Below are positions 15,636 to 26,289 of a DNA stretch of 45,637 bases, one piece after another (the first letter of the stretch is position 1; every line of letters begins with the position of its first letter). Location of the stretch: NCBI GenBank assembly GCA_021740905.1, contig JAIOYV010000054.1, forward strand, positions 1 to 45,637, given 5' to 3'. The position numbers and the translations under genes are program-made. The stretch is from Bacteroidales bacterium (GTDB lineage Bacteria > Bacteroidota > Bacteroidia > Bacteroidales > M50B96). Below the pieces are notes generated by a model. The model ran no database searches. It had not been told where the DNA came from and was given only the letters and a program-made list of their open reading frames with translations.

Positions 15636-16922
15636 TTACTCCTCTTTCAACGATTCTATCTTTTCTTTCATTTCCTTCGATTTGTCGTACATCTGGAAAC
15701 GAGCATAGATTTCTTTTAAACTCATTAATGTATTAATATCTTCTGGATTTATCTCTAAAGCTTTTTCCAAATACGGTTGAGCTAATTTTAGTTGTTCTTT
15801 AGCTTCGGCTATTTTGGCATCGTACTTCTTTTGCTCGTTTGGCGGAATAGCGCTAGCATCGGAATACAATTGCACTGCCTTATTGTAAAAAATAGCACCC
15901 AGGTTGTAGTTTGCGTCAAAATAATCTGGCTTCAGCTCTATAGCTTTTTTGTAGGATACTTCGGCGTCGGAATATTTTTCCATCTTATCGTACAAACTTC
16001 CTTGCGCAAAATGAAATGTATGGTTATCAGGAACTTTTTTGATGGCCAAAGCTAAATAATCAAGTGCTTCCTGCGACATGTCCTCGGCCAGATAGTAATT
16101 TATAAGCTCGGTAACCAGGGTTGTATTATTATCAGGATACTTATCGATTCCAGCTTTCAACGATTCCATATATTTGGCGGTATCGCCAATCATTAAACTA
16201 TTTTTAGCCAGACCATAATACATATATGCTTTATTATCATCATCTTCTCCATAGCCGTATTTTGTACATAATCCGAAATATTCAACAGCTTTGTCGTACT
16301 GTTTCGCTTTGGCGGCTGCCAATGCTGTGTAATAGAATAATGGAGTATCAATTTTTCCTGTCATGGATGAAAAGAAAAGCGACTTTTCGAAAGATTCAAC
16401 TGCCTGTTCATTTTCAGCTACATCTTCCGATTGGAACAGTTTTACACCAACATTAACAAACACATTCGACAGGCCAATGAACCTTACCGTAAAAATATCC
16501 TGGGCAATTTCCCAATTCACATAATTATTAGCATCCATCATCAAATTGGCAAACATCTTGGCATCGGCTTCTTTGTTCAGAATGTCGAGATTATGCCATC
16601 TTGGGTCAGTAAAATTCAGGTTTATCGCCTTTAAATAAGCTTCTAATGCAATATCGTATGCCTTAGGTGCTAGATCACAAAATTTCTGATCATTGTTATA
16701 CATACACTGGTCGTTTATGGCGTGGTACACTTTCGCTTTTACCCACCAGGTTTTCTCCCAGTTCATAGTTTTCTCATGTACCACAGCCTGGTCAATGGCA
16801 TCTTTGGCTTTCTCCAGCTCGTTGTACTTTAGGTAGTTAATTGCAGATACTACCTTGTTTTTCTGGGCATTTACCCCTATCGCCACTACACAGGCAATTA
16901 ATAAAATTACTACTTTTCTCAT
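15636..16922 (-). CDS. Exported tetratricopeptide-repeat protein
   Basis: About 428 residues from the ATG at 16922, giving the signal peptide MRKVVILLIACVVAIGVNAQ with cleavage probably after the Ala. An ATG 27 bp upstream would put nine polar residues before the signal and is less likely. The mature protein is helical with several TPR units. Clear ones are in FHFAQGSLYDKMEKYSDAE and FDANYNLGAIFYNKAVQLY in the C-terminal half, with weaker ones earlier. The likely role is a periplasmic scaffold, as for many Bacteroidota TPR proteins; no enzyme motif is seen. It lies 80 bp downstream of gyrA on the same strand but has its own -7 element. Confidence 0.8.
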   Translation of the reverse strand: MRKVVILLIACVVAIGVNAQKNKVVSAINYLKYNELEKAKDAIDQAVVHEKTMNWEKTWWVKAKVYHAINDQCMYNNDQKFCDLAPKAYDIALEAYLKAINLNFTDPRWHNLDILNKEADAKMFANLMMDANNYVNWEIAQDIFTVRFIGLSNVFVNVGVKLFQSEDVAENEQAVESFEKSLFFSSMTGKIDTPLFYYTALAAAKAKQYDKAVEYFGLCTKYGYGEDDDNKAYMYYGLAKNSLMIGDTAKYMESLKAGIDKYPDNNTTLVTELINYYLAEDMSQEALDYLALAIKKVPDNHTFHFAQGSLYDKMEKYSDAEVSYKKAIELKPDYFDANYNLGAIFYNKAVQLYSDASAIPPNEQKKYDAKIAEAKEQLKLAQPYLEKALEINPEDINTLMSLKEIYARFQMYDKSKEMKEKIESLKEE

Positions 16923-16946
16923 GATAATATTTTTATTTCGACAGTT

Positions 16947-16954
16947 CAAAAATA
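16947..16954 (-). promoter_or_regulatory. -7 element of the TPR-protein gene
   Basis: The minus strand reads TATTTTTG, an exact TAnnTTTG match, 24 bp before the start at 16922. It also lies upstream of, not inside, the preferred short ORF. Confidence 0.45.
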
Positions 16955-17001
16955 GAATGAAAAATTTACTTCCTAATCTAAGCTGTTCAATAACATATAA
17001 T

Positions 17002-19569
17002 TTATTGATCTAGCTCCTCGGAATTTTCTGTATCCCCTTCATTCGTCATATCAACATCATTGTTCTCAATTATACTGCCATTTTCTTCGGATTCTTCATT
17101 TTCCTCAGCCACTACCGCATCTGGATTATATTCGATGGCTGCTACAGCAGCAATAGAATCGTTGTCGCGCAGTTGAATCAGGCGTACCCCTTGCGTAGCC
17201 CTTCCCATTACTCGAAGCGTTCCGGCATTTAAACGAATGGTTATCCCTGATTTGTTGATAATCATAATATCATCCTCGTCGATAACCGATTTTATGGCGA
17301 TCAATGATCCTGTTTTTTCAGTTACATTGATGGTTTTCACTCCTTTTCCACCCCGGTTTGTAATCCGATAATCCTCACGCGCTGAACGCTTTCCATAGCC
17401 ATTTTCCGAAACTACCAGGATGTCTTCTTTTCCTCCTGTATCGGCAATTACCATTCCCACCACTTCATCATTTGCATCCTTTGAAAGGCTAATACCACGT
17501 ACACCGGAAGCATTTCGACCTGTTGGGCGCACTGTATCTTCGTTGAATCGTATAGCCCTACCAGAACGGATTGCTAAAAGGATCTCCTGATCGCCATTGG
17601 TCATTTTTGCTTCCAATAGTTGATCCCCTTCGCGCACATTGATAGCAATAATACCATTTACACGTGGCCTTGAATACGCTTCAAGGGTGGTCTTTTTAAT
17701 TACCCCTTTCTTGGTACACAGTACGATGAAATTGTTGTTGATATACTCATCTTCTTTCAATGTTCTTACATTGATGTATGCTTTTACATTATCGCCCTGG
17801 GCAATATTGATAAGGTTCTGGATAGCACGGCCTTTCGATGTTTTATTTCCTTCAGGGATTTCATACACTTTCAACCAGAAACACTGTCCGTTTTCGGTAA
17901 ACAACAAAATCGTGTTGTGCATACTTGCGATGAACAGATGCTCTACAAAATCCTCGTCGCGGGTGCTAGACCCCATTGCTCCTACCCCACCCCTATTTTG
18001 AGTACGGTATTCTGTTATCGGAGTGCGCTTTATGTAGCCCAAATGCGAAATGGTAATGGCCATGTCTTCGTCTGCATAAAAATCCTCAGGGTTCATTTCT
18101 TCCGAAGCATAAATAATATCAGTACGGCGGGCATCGCCATATTTTGCTTTGATCTCAAGTAATTCATCCTTGATTATTTGCATCTGGATATCGTTGCTTT
18201 CAAGAATTTCCTTCAAGCTGGCAATCAATTTAATAAGCTCTTCGTATTCTTCTTTGATTTTGTCCCTTTCGAGGCCTGTTAGTTTTTGCAAGCGCAAATC
18301 GAGGATCGCCCTTGCTTGTATTTCTGAAAGGGCGAAGGATTCCATGAGCCCATTCCTTGCATCCTCCACAGTTTTTGAAGACCGGATCAGGTTTATCACT
18401 TCATCCAAGTGATCGAGGGCGATCAACAAACCTTCCAGCACATGGGCTTTCTTTTCGGCTTGTTCAAGCTCATACTGGGTGCGGCGGATAACTACCACAT
18501 GCCTGTGCTCGACAAAATAATAGATAAGCTCCTTTAGGTTAAGGGTTTTCGGTCGACCATCGACCAAAGCGATACTATTTACAGAAAAAGTACTTTGCAA
18601 GCCTGTAAACTTATACAATTTGTTTACAACCACATTGGCAATGGCATCTTTCTTCAAAGCAAAAACAATGCGCATCCCACTACGATCCGACTCATCGTTG
18701 GCATGGGCAATGCCGTCAATTTTCTTTTCGTTGATAAGGTCGCCGACTTTTTTCACCAGTTCGGCTTTATTCACCATGTAGGGGATCTCTGTGATAATAA
18801 TCTTCTCCCTCCCACTGGGCGATACTTCAATATTGTGTTTTGCCCTGACAACGATCCGGCCACGACCAGTTTCAAAAGCATCTCTCACGCCTTCGTACCC
18901 ATATATAGTTCCACCTGTAGGAAAGTCGGGGGCCTTGATGTGCTCCATCAGACCTGCGATTTCAATTTCAGGGTTATCGATATAAGCAATAATCCCGTCA
19001 ATTACTTCCGATAAATTGTGTGGTGCCATATTGGTGGCCATCCCAACTGCTATACCCGATGCACCGTTCACCAATAGATTTGGGATACGGGTGGGCAATA
19101 CAGTTGGCTCTTCGAGCGAATCGTCAAAATTCAATTGGAAATCAACCGTATTTTTATCGAGATCGGCCAATGTTTCTTCAGCAATTTTCCGATACCTTGC
19201 CTCTGTGTACCTCATGGCAGCCGGAGGGTCACCGTCAACCGATCCAAAGTTTCCTTGCCCATCGACCAACGGATAACGTAAAGACCAATCCTGGGCCATT
19301 CGCACCATGGCTTCATACACTGAAGAATCACCGTGTGGATGGTATTTACCGAGTACTTCCCCAACTATTCTTGCTGATTTTTTATGAGCACGGCCAGCAG
19401 TTAGACCCAATTCGTTCATACCATAAAGCACCCTTCTATGAACTGGTTTTAAGCCGTCGCGTACATCAGGGAGTGCTCTCGAAACAATTACCGACATTGA
19501 ATAATCAATGTAGGCCGATTTCATTTCTTCCTCTATGTTGATCTTAATTATTTTTTCTTCTCCAATCAT
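17002..19569 (-). CDS. gyrA: DNA gyrase subunit A
   Basis: 855 residues, full length. GyrA makes the double-strand break and passage gate of the gyrase A2B2 tetramer and introduces negative supercoils. The quinolone-resistance region reads [18 protein letters not shown] with Ser82 and Glu86 at the positions of E. coli Ser83 and Asp87; an acidic residue at the second site is the sensitive-type state. The catalytic Tyr is Y121 in [13 protein letters not shown]. The C-terminal DNA-wrapping beta-pinwheel repeats (about 510-810) are present, including the GyrA-box-like [10 protein letters not shown]. The protein ends in an acidic tail of about 40 residues rich in E, N and D, of the kind that modulates wrapping in other gyrases. 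It is transcribed divergently from clpC. Confidence 0.97.
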   Translation of the reverse strand: MIGEEKIIKINIEEEMKSAYIDYSMSVIVSRALPDVRDGLKPVHRRVLYGMNELGLTAGRAHKKSARIVGEVLGKYHPHGDSSVYEAMVRMAQDWSLRYPLVDGQGNFGSVDGDPPAAMRYTEARYRKIAEETLADLDKNTVDFQLNFDDSLEEPTVLPTRIPNLLVNGASGIAVGMATNMAPHNLSEVIDGIIAYIDNPEIEIAGLMEHIKAPDFPTGGTIYGYEGVRDAFETGRGRIVVRAKHNIEVSPSGREKIIITEIPYMVNKAELVKKVGDLINEKKIDGIAHANDESDRSGMRIVFALKKDAIANVVVNKLYKFTGLQSTFSVNSIALVDGRPKTLNLKELIYYFVEHRHVVVIRRTQYELEQAEKKAHVLEGLLIALDHLDEVINLIRSSKTVEDARNGLMESFALSEIQARAILDLRLQKLTGLERDKIKEEYEELIKLIASLKEILESNDIQMQIIKDELLEIKAKYGDARRTDIIYASEEMNPEDFYADEDMAITISHLGYIKRTPITEYRTQNRGGVGAMGSSTRDEDFVEHLFIASMHNTILLFTENGQCFWLKVYEIPEGNKTSKGRAIQNLINIAQGDNVKAYINVRTLKEDEYINNNFIVLCTKKGVIKKTTLEAYSRPRVNGIIAINVREGDQLLEAKMTNGDQEILLAIRSGRAIRFNEDTVRPTGRNASGVRGISLSKDANDEVVGMVIADTGGKEDILVVSENGYGKRSAREDYRITNRGGKGVKTINVTEKTGSLIAIKSVIDEDDIMIINKSGITIRLNAGTLRVMGRATQGVRLIQLRDNDSIAAVAAIEYNPDAVVAEENEESEENGSIIENNDVDMTNEGDTENSEELDQ

Positions 19570-20006
19570 GTGTTTGCCTTTCTGTCTGTTTTAACTTAAA
19601 ATTCTAATTTATAATAGATTACAAGGACTTAATCCCTGATTTTACAAACCTCACGAAAATACACATTTTAACTCAAAAAAATGACTAATTCTGAACTAAT
19701 TATCAACATATTCTGTTCAAAAAAAGCAAGTTTTTTTCCTTGCAAAATTCAACTAAAATACTTAGCTGTAAATTAGGAAAGGAGGAATTTAGTAATTAGG
19801 GAATTGAGGAATCGGGAAACTAGGGCGCACTGTCCCTGAAGATCAATATTTAGGGATGGAATATTGATAGAAATTTTACAAAACTCGGAAACCTCCATCA
19901 CCTCCAAATTATTAAGATCTAATCGTTTTTTGGTTTGCAGTGTCATGACAGCTTAGGGTGAATTTTATTGTTACACCCTTCATTGCCGAATTGAACTTAT
20001 GATTAT
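19570..20006. other. Divergent intergenic region between gyrA and clpC
   Basis: No gene. It contains a dispersed low-complexity repeat copy (about 19776-19822, sharing GGAATTGAGGAAT with 33696-33708), a perfect 9-bp inverted repeat at 19842-19868, and one TTATCAACA at about 19698. No exact -7 element was found for gyrA; the clpC candidates lie at 20007 and 20078. Confidence 0.5.
19842..19868. repeat. Perfect inverted repeat between gyrA and clpC
   Basis: ATCAATATT (19842-19850) and AATATTGAT (19860-19868) are exact inverted arms separated by the 9-bp TAGGGATGG. There is no T-tract, so a terminator is unlikely. The symmetry suits a dimeric regulator (operator) of either flanking gene, but no regulator is implicated. 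Confidence 0.4.
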
Positions 20007-20085
20007 TATCTTTGTTTGTTATTTTTATAATTGATCGAAAATTGAAAGATCATATCGATGCTTTGATTTGCTTGTCATATCTTTG
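20007..20085 (+). promoter_or_regulatory. Two candidate -7 elements for clpC
   Basis: TATCTTTG occurs at 20007-20014 (with a TTG at 19983-19985, 21 bp upstream) and again at 20078-20085, 39 bp before the clpC ATG. Both match TAnnTTTG exactly, so clpC may have tandem promoters. Confidence 0.45.
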
Positions 20086-20124
20086 CAACTTGCATAGAAT
20101 TGAAAATATATATAGTTTAAATAA

Positions 20125-22647
20125 ATGGATTCAAAATTTTCACAAGAGATAAAGGATGTCCTTCAATATAGCAAGGAAGAAGCCATCCGGCTGGGAAACG
20201 ATTACATTGGTACCGAACACTTGTTCCTGGGGATTTTGCGCGAAGGGGAAGGCATTGCCCTCGACATTATCAACAAGTTAGGGATCGATCCCCTGGAAGT
20301 AAGGAACGTAATTGAATCGCAGATTAAAAAAGAACATTCAGTAATTGTGCGCGATTCTGCCAACATTCCTTTGCTTAAACCTGCCGAAAGGGTCCTGAAA
20401 CTTATTTACCTTGAGGCAAGGGCTTTTAAAGCGATGGAAATAAACTCGGCCCACTTGCTACTTGCCATCTTAAAGGATCAGACCAGCCTCGTCACAATAT
20501 ATCTGGAAGAAATGAGCATAAGTTACGACCTGGTTAAAAGCCAGCTTGAAAATAGTAAGCCGGAAGCCCGTGCCGATTACGCCGATGAAGAAGAAGATAG
20601 GCCATCTGGTTTTGGGGGAAAGAAACCAGCACCGGCAAAGCCCGCCAAGTCGGGTTCGGAAACCCCGGTGCTCGACAATTTTGGTGTCGACATAACCAAG
20701 GCTGCCGAAGAAAACAAGTTAGATCCTATTGTTGGACGCGACGTTGAGATTGAGCGCCTGGCACAAATTCTCAGCCGCAGGAAAAAGAACAACCCAATCC
20801 TGATTGGAGAACCGGGTGTAGGAAAATCTGCCATTGCCGAAGGACTTGCGCTTCGGATTATTCAACGGAAAGTATCGCGGGTTTTGTTCGACAAACGTGT
20901 GGTTACACTTGATTTGGCTTCCATTGTGGCCGGCACAAAATACCGTGGTCAGTTCGAAGAAAGGATGAAAGCCATCCTTAATGAGCTGTCGAAAACCAAC
21001 GACGTAATTCTTTTCATCGATGAAATCCACACCATTGTTGGTGCTGGTGGGGCAACCGGATCGCTCGATGCGGCAAACATGCTGAAACCTGCCCTTGCGA
21101 GGGGAGAAATCCAATGTATTGGCGCAACTACCCTCGACGAGTATAGGCAACATATAGAAAAGGATGGTGCCCTTGAACGACGCTTCCAAAAAATTATGGT
21201 CGACCCGACCAGTGCTGATGAAACCGTTGAAATTCTCAATAATATCAAGGAAAGGTACGAAGACCACCACAATGTATTCTATACCCCCGATGCCATAAAA
21301 GCCTGTGTAAGCCTTACGCAACGCTATATCAGCGACCGGCATTTGCCCGACAAAGCGATTGATGCATTGGATGAATCGGGTTCGAGGGTACATATTTCCA
21401 ATATTAAAGTGCCCGAGCGGATCGAGGAACTCGAAGCCCAAATTGAAGAAACAAAGGGGCATAAGGTCAAGGCAGTAAAAAGCCAGGATTTTGAACAGGC
21501 AGCCAGTTTTCGGGATCAGGAAAAAGTATTGATGTCGAAACTTGAGATGGAAAAGGAAAAGTGGGAGAAGGAGCTTTCGCAGCATCGCGAATTAGTCGAC
21601 GAAGAAAAGGTGGCAGAAGTAGTGGCCATGATGACAGGGGTTCCTGTCCAGCGGATTGCACAGGCCGAAGGTTCCCGGCTGATCCAAATGAATGCGAGTA
21701 TCACAAAAAAAGTAATCGGGCAAAACGAAGCCATCGAAAAAATTACACGGGCTATACAGCGAAACCGTGCCGGGTTGAAAGACCCTAACAAGCCCATTGG
21801 CTCATTTATTTTTCTGGGACCAACGGGTGTTGGAAAAACGCAATTGGCAAAAATCCTATCCGAGTATTTGTTCGACAGCAAGGATGCTTTGATCCGCATC
21901 GACATGAGCGAATATATGGAGAAATTCTCCGTTTCGCGCCTCGTCGGTGCACCTCCCGGATATGTGGGCTACGAAGAAGGTGGCCAATTGACAGAGAAAG
22001 TCCGCCGCAAACCTTATTCAGTTATTTTGTTGGACGAAATCGAAAAAGCGCACCCCGATGTATTCCATCTGTTGTTGCAAGTGTTTGACGAAGGGCATTT
22101 GACTGATAGTTTGGGCCGCAGGGTCGATTTTAAAAACTCCATCATCATTATGACCTCCAACATCGGGACCCGCCAGTTGAAAGACTTTGGCCGGGGTGTT
22201 GGGTTCTCTACCCGCGAGAGCGACGAAATTGATGATGAATTTGCAAAAGGGGTCATCCAGAAAGCCTTGAAAAAGGCTTTTGCTCCCGAGTTCCTTAATC
22301 GTATCGACGATGTAGTGATGTTTAATTCGCTCACTAAAGCCCACATCCATGAGATTATCGATATAGAATTGGCTGGGCTTTACGAACGCGTCCGTGGATT
22401 AGGTTACGAGATTAAAATTTCGCCAGCTGCCAAGGATTTTGTGGCCGAGAAAGGTTATGATGTGCAGTTTGGTGCCAGGCCATTGAAGCGTGCCATCCAG
22501 AAATACCTGGAAGACAAGATGGCCGAAGTTATTATCCGGGCCACTATGGAAGAAGGCTCTATTATCAATGTGGGCTTCAACAAAAAGAAAGAAGATATTG
22601 TGATAAAAATTGCCGCCCCGAAAAAAGAGGTGGACAAAGTAGAATAA
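20125..22647 (+). CDS. clpC: ATP-dependent Clp protease ATPase subunit ClpC
   Basis: 840 residues. It is a hexameric AAA+ unfoldase that feeds proteins to ClpP or acts as a chaperone. The Clp_N domain has two repeats (about 1-145). D1 has Walker A GEPGVGKS at 228-235 and Walker [11 protein letters not shown]. The M-domain contains a UVR-like motif ([19 protein letters not shown]), which marks ClpC rather than ClpB. D2 has Walker A GPTGVGKT at 565-572 and [12 protein letters not shown]. The ClpB-D2-small C-terminal domain is complete ([17 protein letters not shown]). A Gly-, Pro- and Lys-rich linker joins Clp_N to D1. It is monocistronic, with two -7 candidates upstream and a strong terminator after the stop. 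Confidence 0.95.
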   Translation: MDSKFSQEIKDVLQYSKEEAIRLGNDYIGTEHLFLGILREGEGIALDIINKLGIDPLEVRNVIESQIKKEHSVIVRDSANIPLLKPAERVLKLIYLEARAFKAMEINSAHLLLAILKDQTSLVTIYLEEMSISYDLVKSQLENSKPEARADYADEEEDRPSGFGGKKPAPAKPAKSGSETPVLDNFGVDITKAAEENKLDPIVGRDVEIERLAQILSRRKKNNPILIGEPGVGKSAIAEGLALRIIQRKVSRVLFDKRVVTLDLASIVAGTKYRGQFEERMKAILNELSKTNDVILFIDEIHTIVGAGGATGSLDAANMLKPALARGEIQCIGATTLDEYRQHIEKDGALERRFQKIMVDPTSADETVEILNNIKERYEDHHNVFYTPDAIKACVSLTQRYISDRHLPDKAIDALDESGSRVHISNIKVPERIEELEAQIEETKGHKVKAVKSQDFEQAASFRDQEKVLMSKLEMEKEKWEKELSQHRELVDEEKVAEVVAMMTGVPVQRIAQAEGSRLIQMNASITKKVIGQNEAIEKITRAIQRNRAGLKDPNKPIGSFIFLGPTGVGKTQLAKILSEYLFDSKDALIRIDMSEYMEKFSVSRLVGAPPGYVGYEEGGQLTEKVRRKPYSVILLDEIEKAHPDVFHLLLQVFDEGHLTDSLGRRVDFKNSIIIMTSNIGTRQLKDFGRGVGFSTRESDEIDDEFAKGVIQKALKKAFAPEFLNRIDDVVMFNSLTKAHIHEIIDIELAGLYERVRGLGYEIKISPAAKDFVAEKGYDVQFGARPLKRAIQKYLEDKMAEVIIRATMEEGSIINVGFNKKKEDIVIKIAAPKKEVDKVE

Positions 22648-22666
22648 GGTGTTGATATGAAACAGA

Positions 22667-22694
22667 AAAGCCGGGTTTAGATCCGGCTTTTTTA
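22667..22694 (+). terminator. Rho-independent terminator of clpC
   Basis: AAAAGCCGG (22667-22675) pairs perfectly with CCGGCTTTT (22683-22691) around GTTTAGAT and runs into TTTTTT. It is 20 bp after the clpC stop. Confidence 0.85.
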
Positions 22695-22852
22695 TTTTGA
22701 TGAAACATAGCACATTGTATTGCTGTTTATTTCTGATACCGGTTTCGTCTGGCTTTAAGTTACTAAAAATGTCTGGTACTTGTTTTGAATGAGCCCTTTC
22801 TTCCTGAATCATACCTCTCGCATTAAATGAAGATTTCTTTGCTTTTATAAAA

Positions 22853-23647
22853 CTAAAAAGATTTATTATATAATCCCCATCCTTGGCCAACATCAATTTT
22901 ATGATTGATGAATCGATACCTGACTGATTCGTAATACAGAAAACCACTACCATCACCACTCATATTGCCACCAGTTCCAGCATTCGGCAAGGGACCATTA
23001 ATTGGTTGTACCATAATACTAAAAATTCTACCATGATAAGAAAATGTTGTATCAAGATAGGTTATAGAATTGTTTTCTACATAGTTAATTAAGTCATAAT
23101 GTCGACTATTACCTTCACTATCTAACCAATTATAATCTGTATATACATAATAGAAATCTGCATCATTATTTATCCATGAGATTGTAAATGAGTCTCCTAT
23201 TTCTATTTGATCGTACTTACTAAGGAATATTGTATCAATTTGTGTTGGCATTGATATAGAGCCATTAAGTACTCCTTGTGATGTTTTAACTTCAACAAAT
23301 AAATTTTGGAAGTCAGAAAATATGTTTGAAACTGAGTTATATGGAAAGAATTCTGGATTAATGTGAATACGACCAAGTGAATACATGCAGTATTCTTTTC
23401 CGTAGTAGGTATTTGAACCAACTTTTAAGTATTCAAACTCAGGCAATACATCAGATCGAATCTCTCCATAAAAGTCTACATTTTCAGGGAAGGTTACTTC
23501 ACCTGTTACATCATCTACAGTAGGTTCATGATAATTAATAGTAAAATTACAAATCTGTGTACAAGGAATACTCTCGATTGTTTTATCACAACTATAGAAT
23601 AAAACAGTTAGCAAGGTTGAAAGTAGAAGTAATAATGATCGTTGCAT
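22853..23647 (-). CDS. Predicted lipoprotein of unknown function
   Basis: 264 residues. The N-terminus MQRSLLLLLSTLLTVLFYSC is a lipoprotein signal with lipidated C20, followed by DKTIES, so export to an outer or inner membrane leaflet is expected. The mature part is beta-rich and aromatic-rich, with Cys29 and Cys33 close together (PCTQICNF). No enzyme motif or known domain was recognised; an Ig-like or beta-sandwich fold is possible. It is convergent with clpC and separated from the rimO stop by about 93 bp that hold its own -7 element. Lower G+C content than clpC and rimO suggests a more recently acquired or fast-evolving gene. Confidence 0.7.
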   Translation of the reverse strand: MQRSLLLLLSTLLTVLFYSCDKTIESIPCTQICNFTINYHEPTVDDVTGEVTFPENVDFYGEIRSDVLPEFEYLKVGSNTYYGKEYCMYSLGRIHINPEFFPYNSVSNIFSDFQNLFVEVKTSQGVLNGSISMPTQIDTIFLSKYDQIEIGDSFTISWINNDADFYYVYTDYNWLDSEGNSRHYDLINYVENNSITYLDTTFSYHGRIFSIMVQPINGPLPNAGTGGNMSGDGSGFLYYESVRYRFINHKIDVGQGWGLYNKSF

Positions 23648-23681
23648 TGTTTTTATTTTTTAATGTTGAATTTGTGATGTA

Positions 23682-23689
23682 CAAAAATA
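23682..23689 (-). promoter_or_regulatory. -7 element of the lipoprotein gene
   Basis: The minus strand reads TATTTTTG (TAnnTTTG), 34 bp before the start at 23647. Confidence 0.45.
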
Positions 23690-23740
23690 GTAATTCAGTC
23701 AGTATGCAGCTTAAATATGCTAAAAAATTATTAATAAGGG

Positions 23741-25045
23741 TTAATCATAATTCCAAATGCCAATTAAATCAAATTCGGTAGCATCAATAATTTCTACTTT
23801 ATAGAAATTACCAATTTGAATGGAAGCAGATGGATCTTCAATAACCACTTCGTTGTCTACTTCCACAGAATCGAATTCGGTGCGGCCAATTACCTGGTCA
23901 CCCTCTCTCCTATCAATAATTACTTTGAAGGTTCGCCCAATTTTCTCTGTGTTTATCTCTAATGAAATATCCTGCTGAAGAAGCATAATTTCATCGGCCC
24001 GTCTTTGTTTTTCCTTTTCGGGGACATCATCTTTTAAGTGGATGGCTGCATGGGTATCGTCTTCTTCGGAATAGGTGAAAACCCCCAGCCGGTCGAAACG
24101 GGTTTCTTTTACAAACTCCTTGAGCTCCTCAAAATCCTCCACTGTTTCGCCAGGGAAACCAACAAGTATGGTAGTTCGAAGGGCAATACCAGGTATTTCT
24201 TTTCTGAATTTTTTAATTAGCTGAAGGGTATTTTCTTTGTCGATATTCCTTTTCATATCGGCCAATATGCGGCTGTTTATATGCTGAAAAGGAATATCAA
24301 GGTAATTACAAATCTTTGAGCTAAGGCGCATTATTGGCAAAATGTCGGTCGGGAATGAGGTGGGATAAGCATAATGCAAGCGGATCCACTCGATGCTCTC
24401 TATTTTATCCAGCTCTAAAAGCAATTCTGCCAATGCCTGTTTTTTATAAATGTCAATTCCGTAGTAGGTAAGGTCTTGAGCAATCAGGATAAGTTCTTTT
24501 ACCCCAATACTGGCAAGGTAGTTAGCTTCCGAAATAATCTTTTCGATGGGTTTCGATATGTGCTTGCCCCGGATCAGTGGAATGGCACAAAAACTACAGC
24601 TCCGGTCGCAACCCTCCGATATTTTCAGGTAGGCATAGTGGCCAGGGTTGGTGAGTTGCCGCTCGCCAAGCAATTCTTTTTTATAGTCAGCATCCAGGAT
24701 TTCAATAATTTCACGAAGGTTGTTCACACCAAAAAACTCGTCTACTTCGGGCATTTCTTTGCGCAAGGCATCTTTGTATCGCTCCGACAGGCAGCCCATC
24801 ACAAAAAGGTGGTCGATATTTCCAGCTCTTTTTTCTTCAGCAAAACTAAGGATGTTGTCAATCGACTCTTGCTTTGCATCTAGGATAAATCCACAGGTAT
24901 TGATAACCACCGTGCGGGCCGACAAGTCGTTCGAATCGTGGAGCAACTCGATATTGTTCTTTTGAAGCTGACCTGCCAATACCTGCGAATCGACAAGGTT
25001 TTTGGAGCATCCGAGGGTGACGATATTAATTTTCTTTGGTTTCAT
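23741..25045 (-). CDS. rimO: Ribosomal protein S12 methylthiotransferase RimO
   Basis: 434 residues. RimO is a radical-SAM enzyme that adds a methylthio group to the conserved Asp of ribosomal protein S12. The UPF0004 domain starts with NIVTLGCSKNLVDS, which distinguishes RimO from MiaB, and carries the auxiliary-cluster cysteines (C13, then INTCGF and VMGCLSERY). The radical-SAM triad is CDRSCSFCAIP (CxxxCxxC). A C-terminal TRAM-like domain (about 370-434, IGRTFKVIIDRREGDQVIGR onward) is complete. It lies downstream of ftsY on the same strand, with a 197-bp gap that holds no strong terminator, so partial co-transcription is possible. Confidence 0.95.
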   Translation of the reverse strand: MKPKKINIVTLGCSKNLVDSQVLAGQLQKNNIELLHDSNDLSARTVVINTCGFILDAKQESIDNILSFAEEKRAGNIDHLFVMGCLSERYKDALRKEMPEVDEFFGVNNLREIIEILDADYKKELLGERQLTNPGHYAYLKISEGCDRSCSFCAIPLIRGKHISKPIEKIISEANYLASIGVKELILIAQDLTYYGIDIYKKQALAELLLELDKIESIEWIRLHYAYPTSFPTDILPIMRLSSKICNYLDIPFQHINSRILADMKRNIDKENTLQLIKKFRKEIPGIALRTTILVGFPGETVEDFEELKEFVKETRFDRLGVFTYSEEDDTHAAIHLKDDVPEKEKQRRADEIMLLQQDISLEINTEKIGRTFKVIIDRREGDQVIGRTEFDSVEVDNEVVIEDPSASIQIGNFYKVEIIDATEFDLIGIWNYD

Positions 25046-25242
25046 TTCAAGTTAATATTGATTTCCGAACAAAGATTAACGATGGATGATTTTTGATTTA
25101 TGCAAGCCATTAGATGTTTCTTTGAATAAGAGGAACACACAAGCCAAAAAGTAATTCTTCTTTGAAGGCACTCCAAATTTTGAAATCACTGATTGTTATT
25201 CCTTATTCTAAAATCAAAATTCAAGCTCACAAAAAAAATATG

Positions 25243-26193
25243 CTAGCTGAATAAGGAGTCGACAAATTCCTTCTTCCGGAAAACTTGCAAGTCCTGCATT
25301 TTCTCGCCTATACCAATATATTTTACAGGGATTTTAAACTGATCGGATATACCTATTACCACACCTCCCTTGGCAGTTCCATCCAGTTTTGTCAAAGCAA
25401 GTGCAGTTACTTCCGTGGCTTTGGTAAACTGTTTGGCTTGTTCAAAGGCATTTTGTCCGGTAGAACCATCAAGTATCAACAACACCTCGTGGGGCGCATC
25501 TGGAATCAGTTTTTTCATTACTGATTTGATTTTCGACAATTCATTCATAAGGTTCAACTTGTTGTGCAAGCGGCCTGCCGTATCGATAATAACCACGTCA
25601 GCATTGTTTTTAATGGCCGATGCCAATGTATCGTACGCCACCGATGCCGGATCGGAGCCCATTTTCTGTTTGATGATGGGAACCCCTACTCTTTCGGCCC
25701 AAATAACCAACTGGTCGATGGCCGCAGCACGAAAAGTATCGGCTGCGCCAATGTAAACCGATTTGCCCTGTTGCTTAAATTGATAGGCCAGTTTTCCAAT
25801 GGTGGTGGTCTTGCCGACACCATTCACACCAACAACCATTATAATATAAGGAAATCCATTGGTTTGAAGTGTGAAATCGTCTGCATCCGGGGTGTTGTTT
25901 TCCTCAAGGAGGGCTGCAATTTCTTCTTTCAGGATGGTGTTCAATTCTGAGGTGCCCATGAACTTATCTGTCGAAACCCTTTTTTCGATGCGTTGGATGA
26001 TTCGCAATGTAGTGTCAACGCCAACATCCGAAGTAATCAACACTTCTTCCAATTCATCCAACACAGCATCATCGACCTTCGATTTGCCAATGACCACTCG
26101 GCTGAGTTTCTTGAATACATTCTCCTTGGTCTTTTCAAGCCCTTTGTCGAGACTCTCCTTTTTTTCTCTCGAAAAAATACCAAACAATGCCAT
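25243..26193 (-). CDS. ftsY: Signal recognition particle receptor FtsY
   Basis: 316 residues, the short form without a long acidic A-domain that is usual in Bacteroidota. FtsY docks ribosome-SRP complexes at the inner membrane and hydrolyses GTP with Ffh. The N domain (about 1-95) is helical. The G domain has G1 GVNGVGKTTTIGKLA, the insertion box with DTFRAAAIDQL, G3 DTAGRLHNK, G4 LTKLDGTAKGG and the closing GIGEKMQDLQVF. It starts about 100 bp beyond the DUF4295 stop, across a hairpin terminator, so it is probably transcribed separately from the ribosomal-protein genes despite the conserved order. Confidence 0.96.
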   Translation of the reverse strand: MALFGIFSREKKESLDKGLEKTKENVFKKLSRVVIGKSKVDDAVLDELEEVLITSDVGVDTTLRIIQRIEKRVSTDKFMGTSELNTILKEEIAALLEENNTPDADDFTLQTNGFPYIIMVVGVNGVGKTTTIGKLAYQFKQQGKSVYIGAADTFRAAAIDQLVIWAERVGVPIIKQKMGSDPASVAYDTLASAIKNNADVVIIDTAGRLHNKLNLMNELSKIKSVMKKLIPDAPHEVLLILDGSTGQNAFEQAKQFTKATEVTALALTKLDGTAKGGVVIGISDQFKIPVKYIGIGEKMQDLQVFRKKEFVDSLFS

Positions 26194-26227
26194 ATTTCTT
26201 TCCTTTTTGTTTCAGGCTAAAAAACGA

Positions 26228-26262
26228 AAAGCCTTCTTCAATCAAACATGAAGAAAGCCTTT
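26228..26262 (-). terminator. Terminator of the rpmB-rpmG-DUF4295 operon
   Basis: The arms AAAAGCCTTCTTCA and TGAAGAAAGCCTTT pair with two mismatches or wobbles. On the minus strand the hairpin is followed by TTTTCGTTTTTT. It lies between the DUF4295 stop and ftsY. Confidence 0.6.
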
Positions 26263-26289
26263 ACAGATAAAATATTGTGAGACTTTGTT

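Noticed and set aside
20719-21585. 288-codon minus-strand frame inside clpC
   Set aside because: It is entirely opposite the ClpC D1 domain and shows no protein-family pattern; a shadow of the real gene.
22399-22959. 186-codon minus-strand frame over the clpC 3' end
   Set aside because: It lies opposite the conserved ClpC C-terminal domain and across its terminator, has no recognisable motif, and overlaps a better-supported lipoprotein gene.
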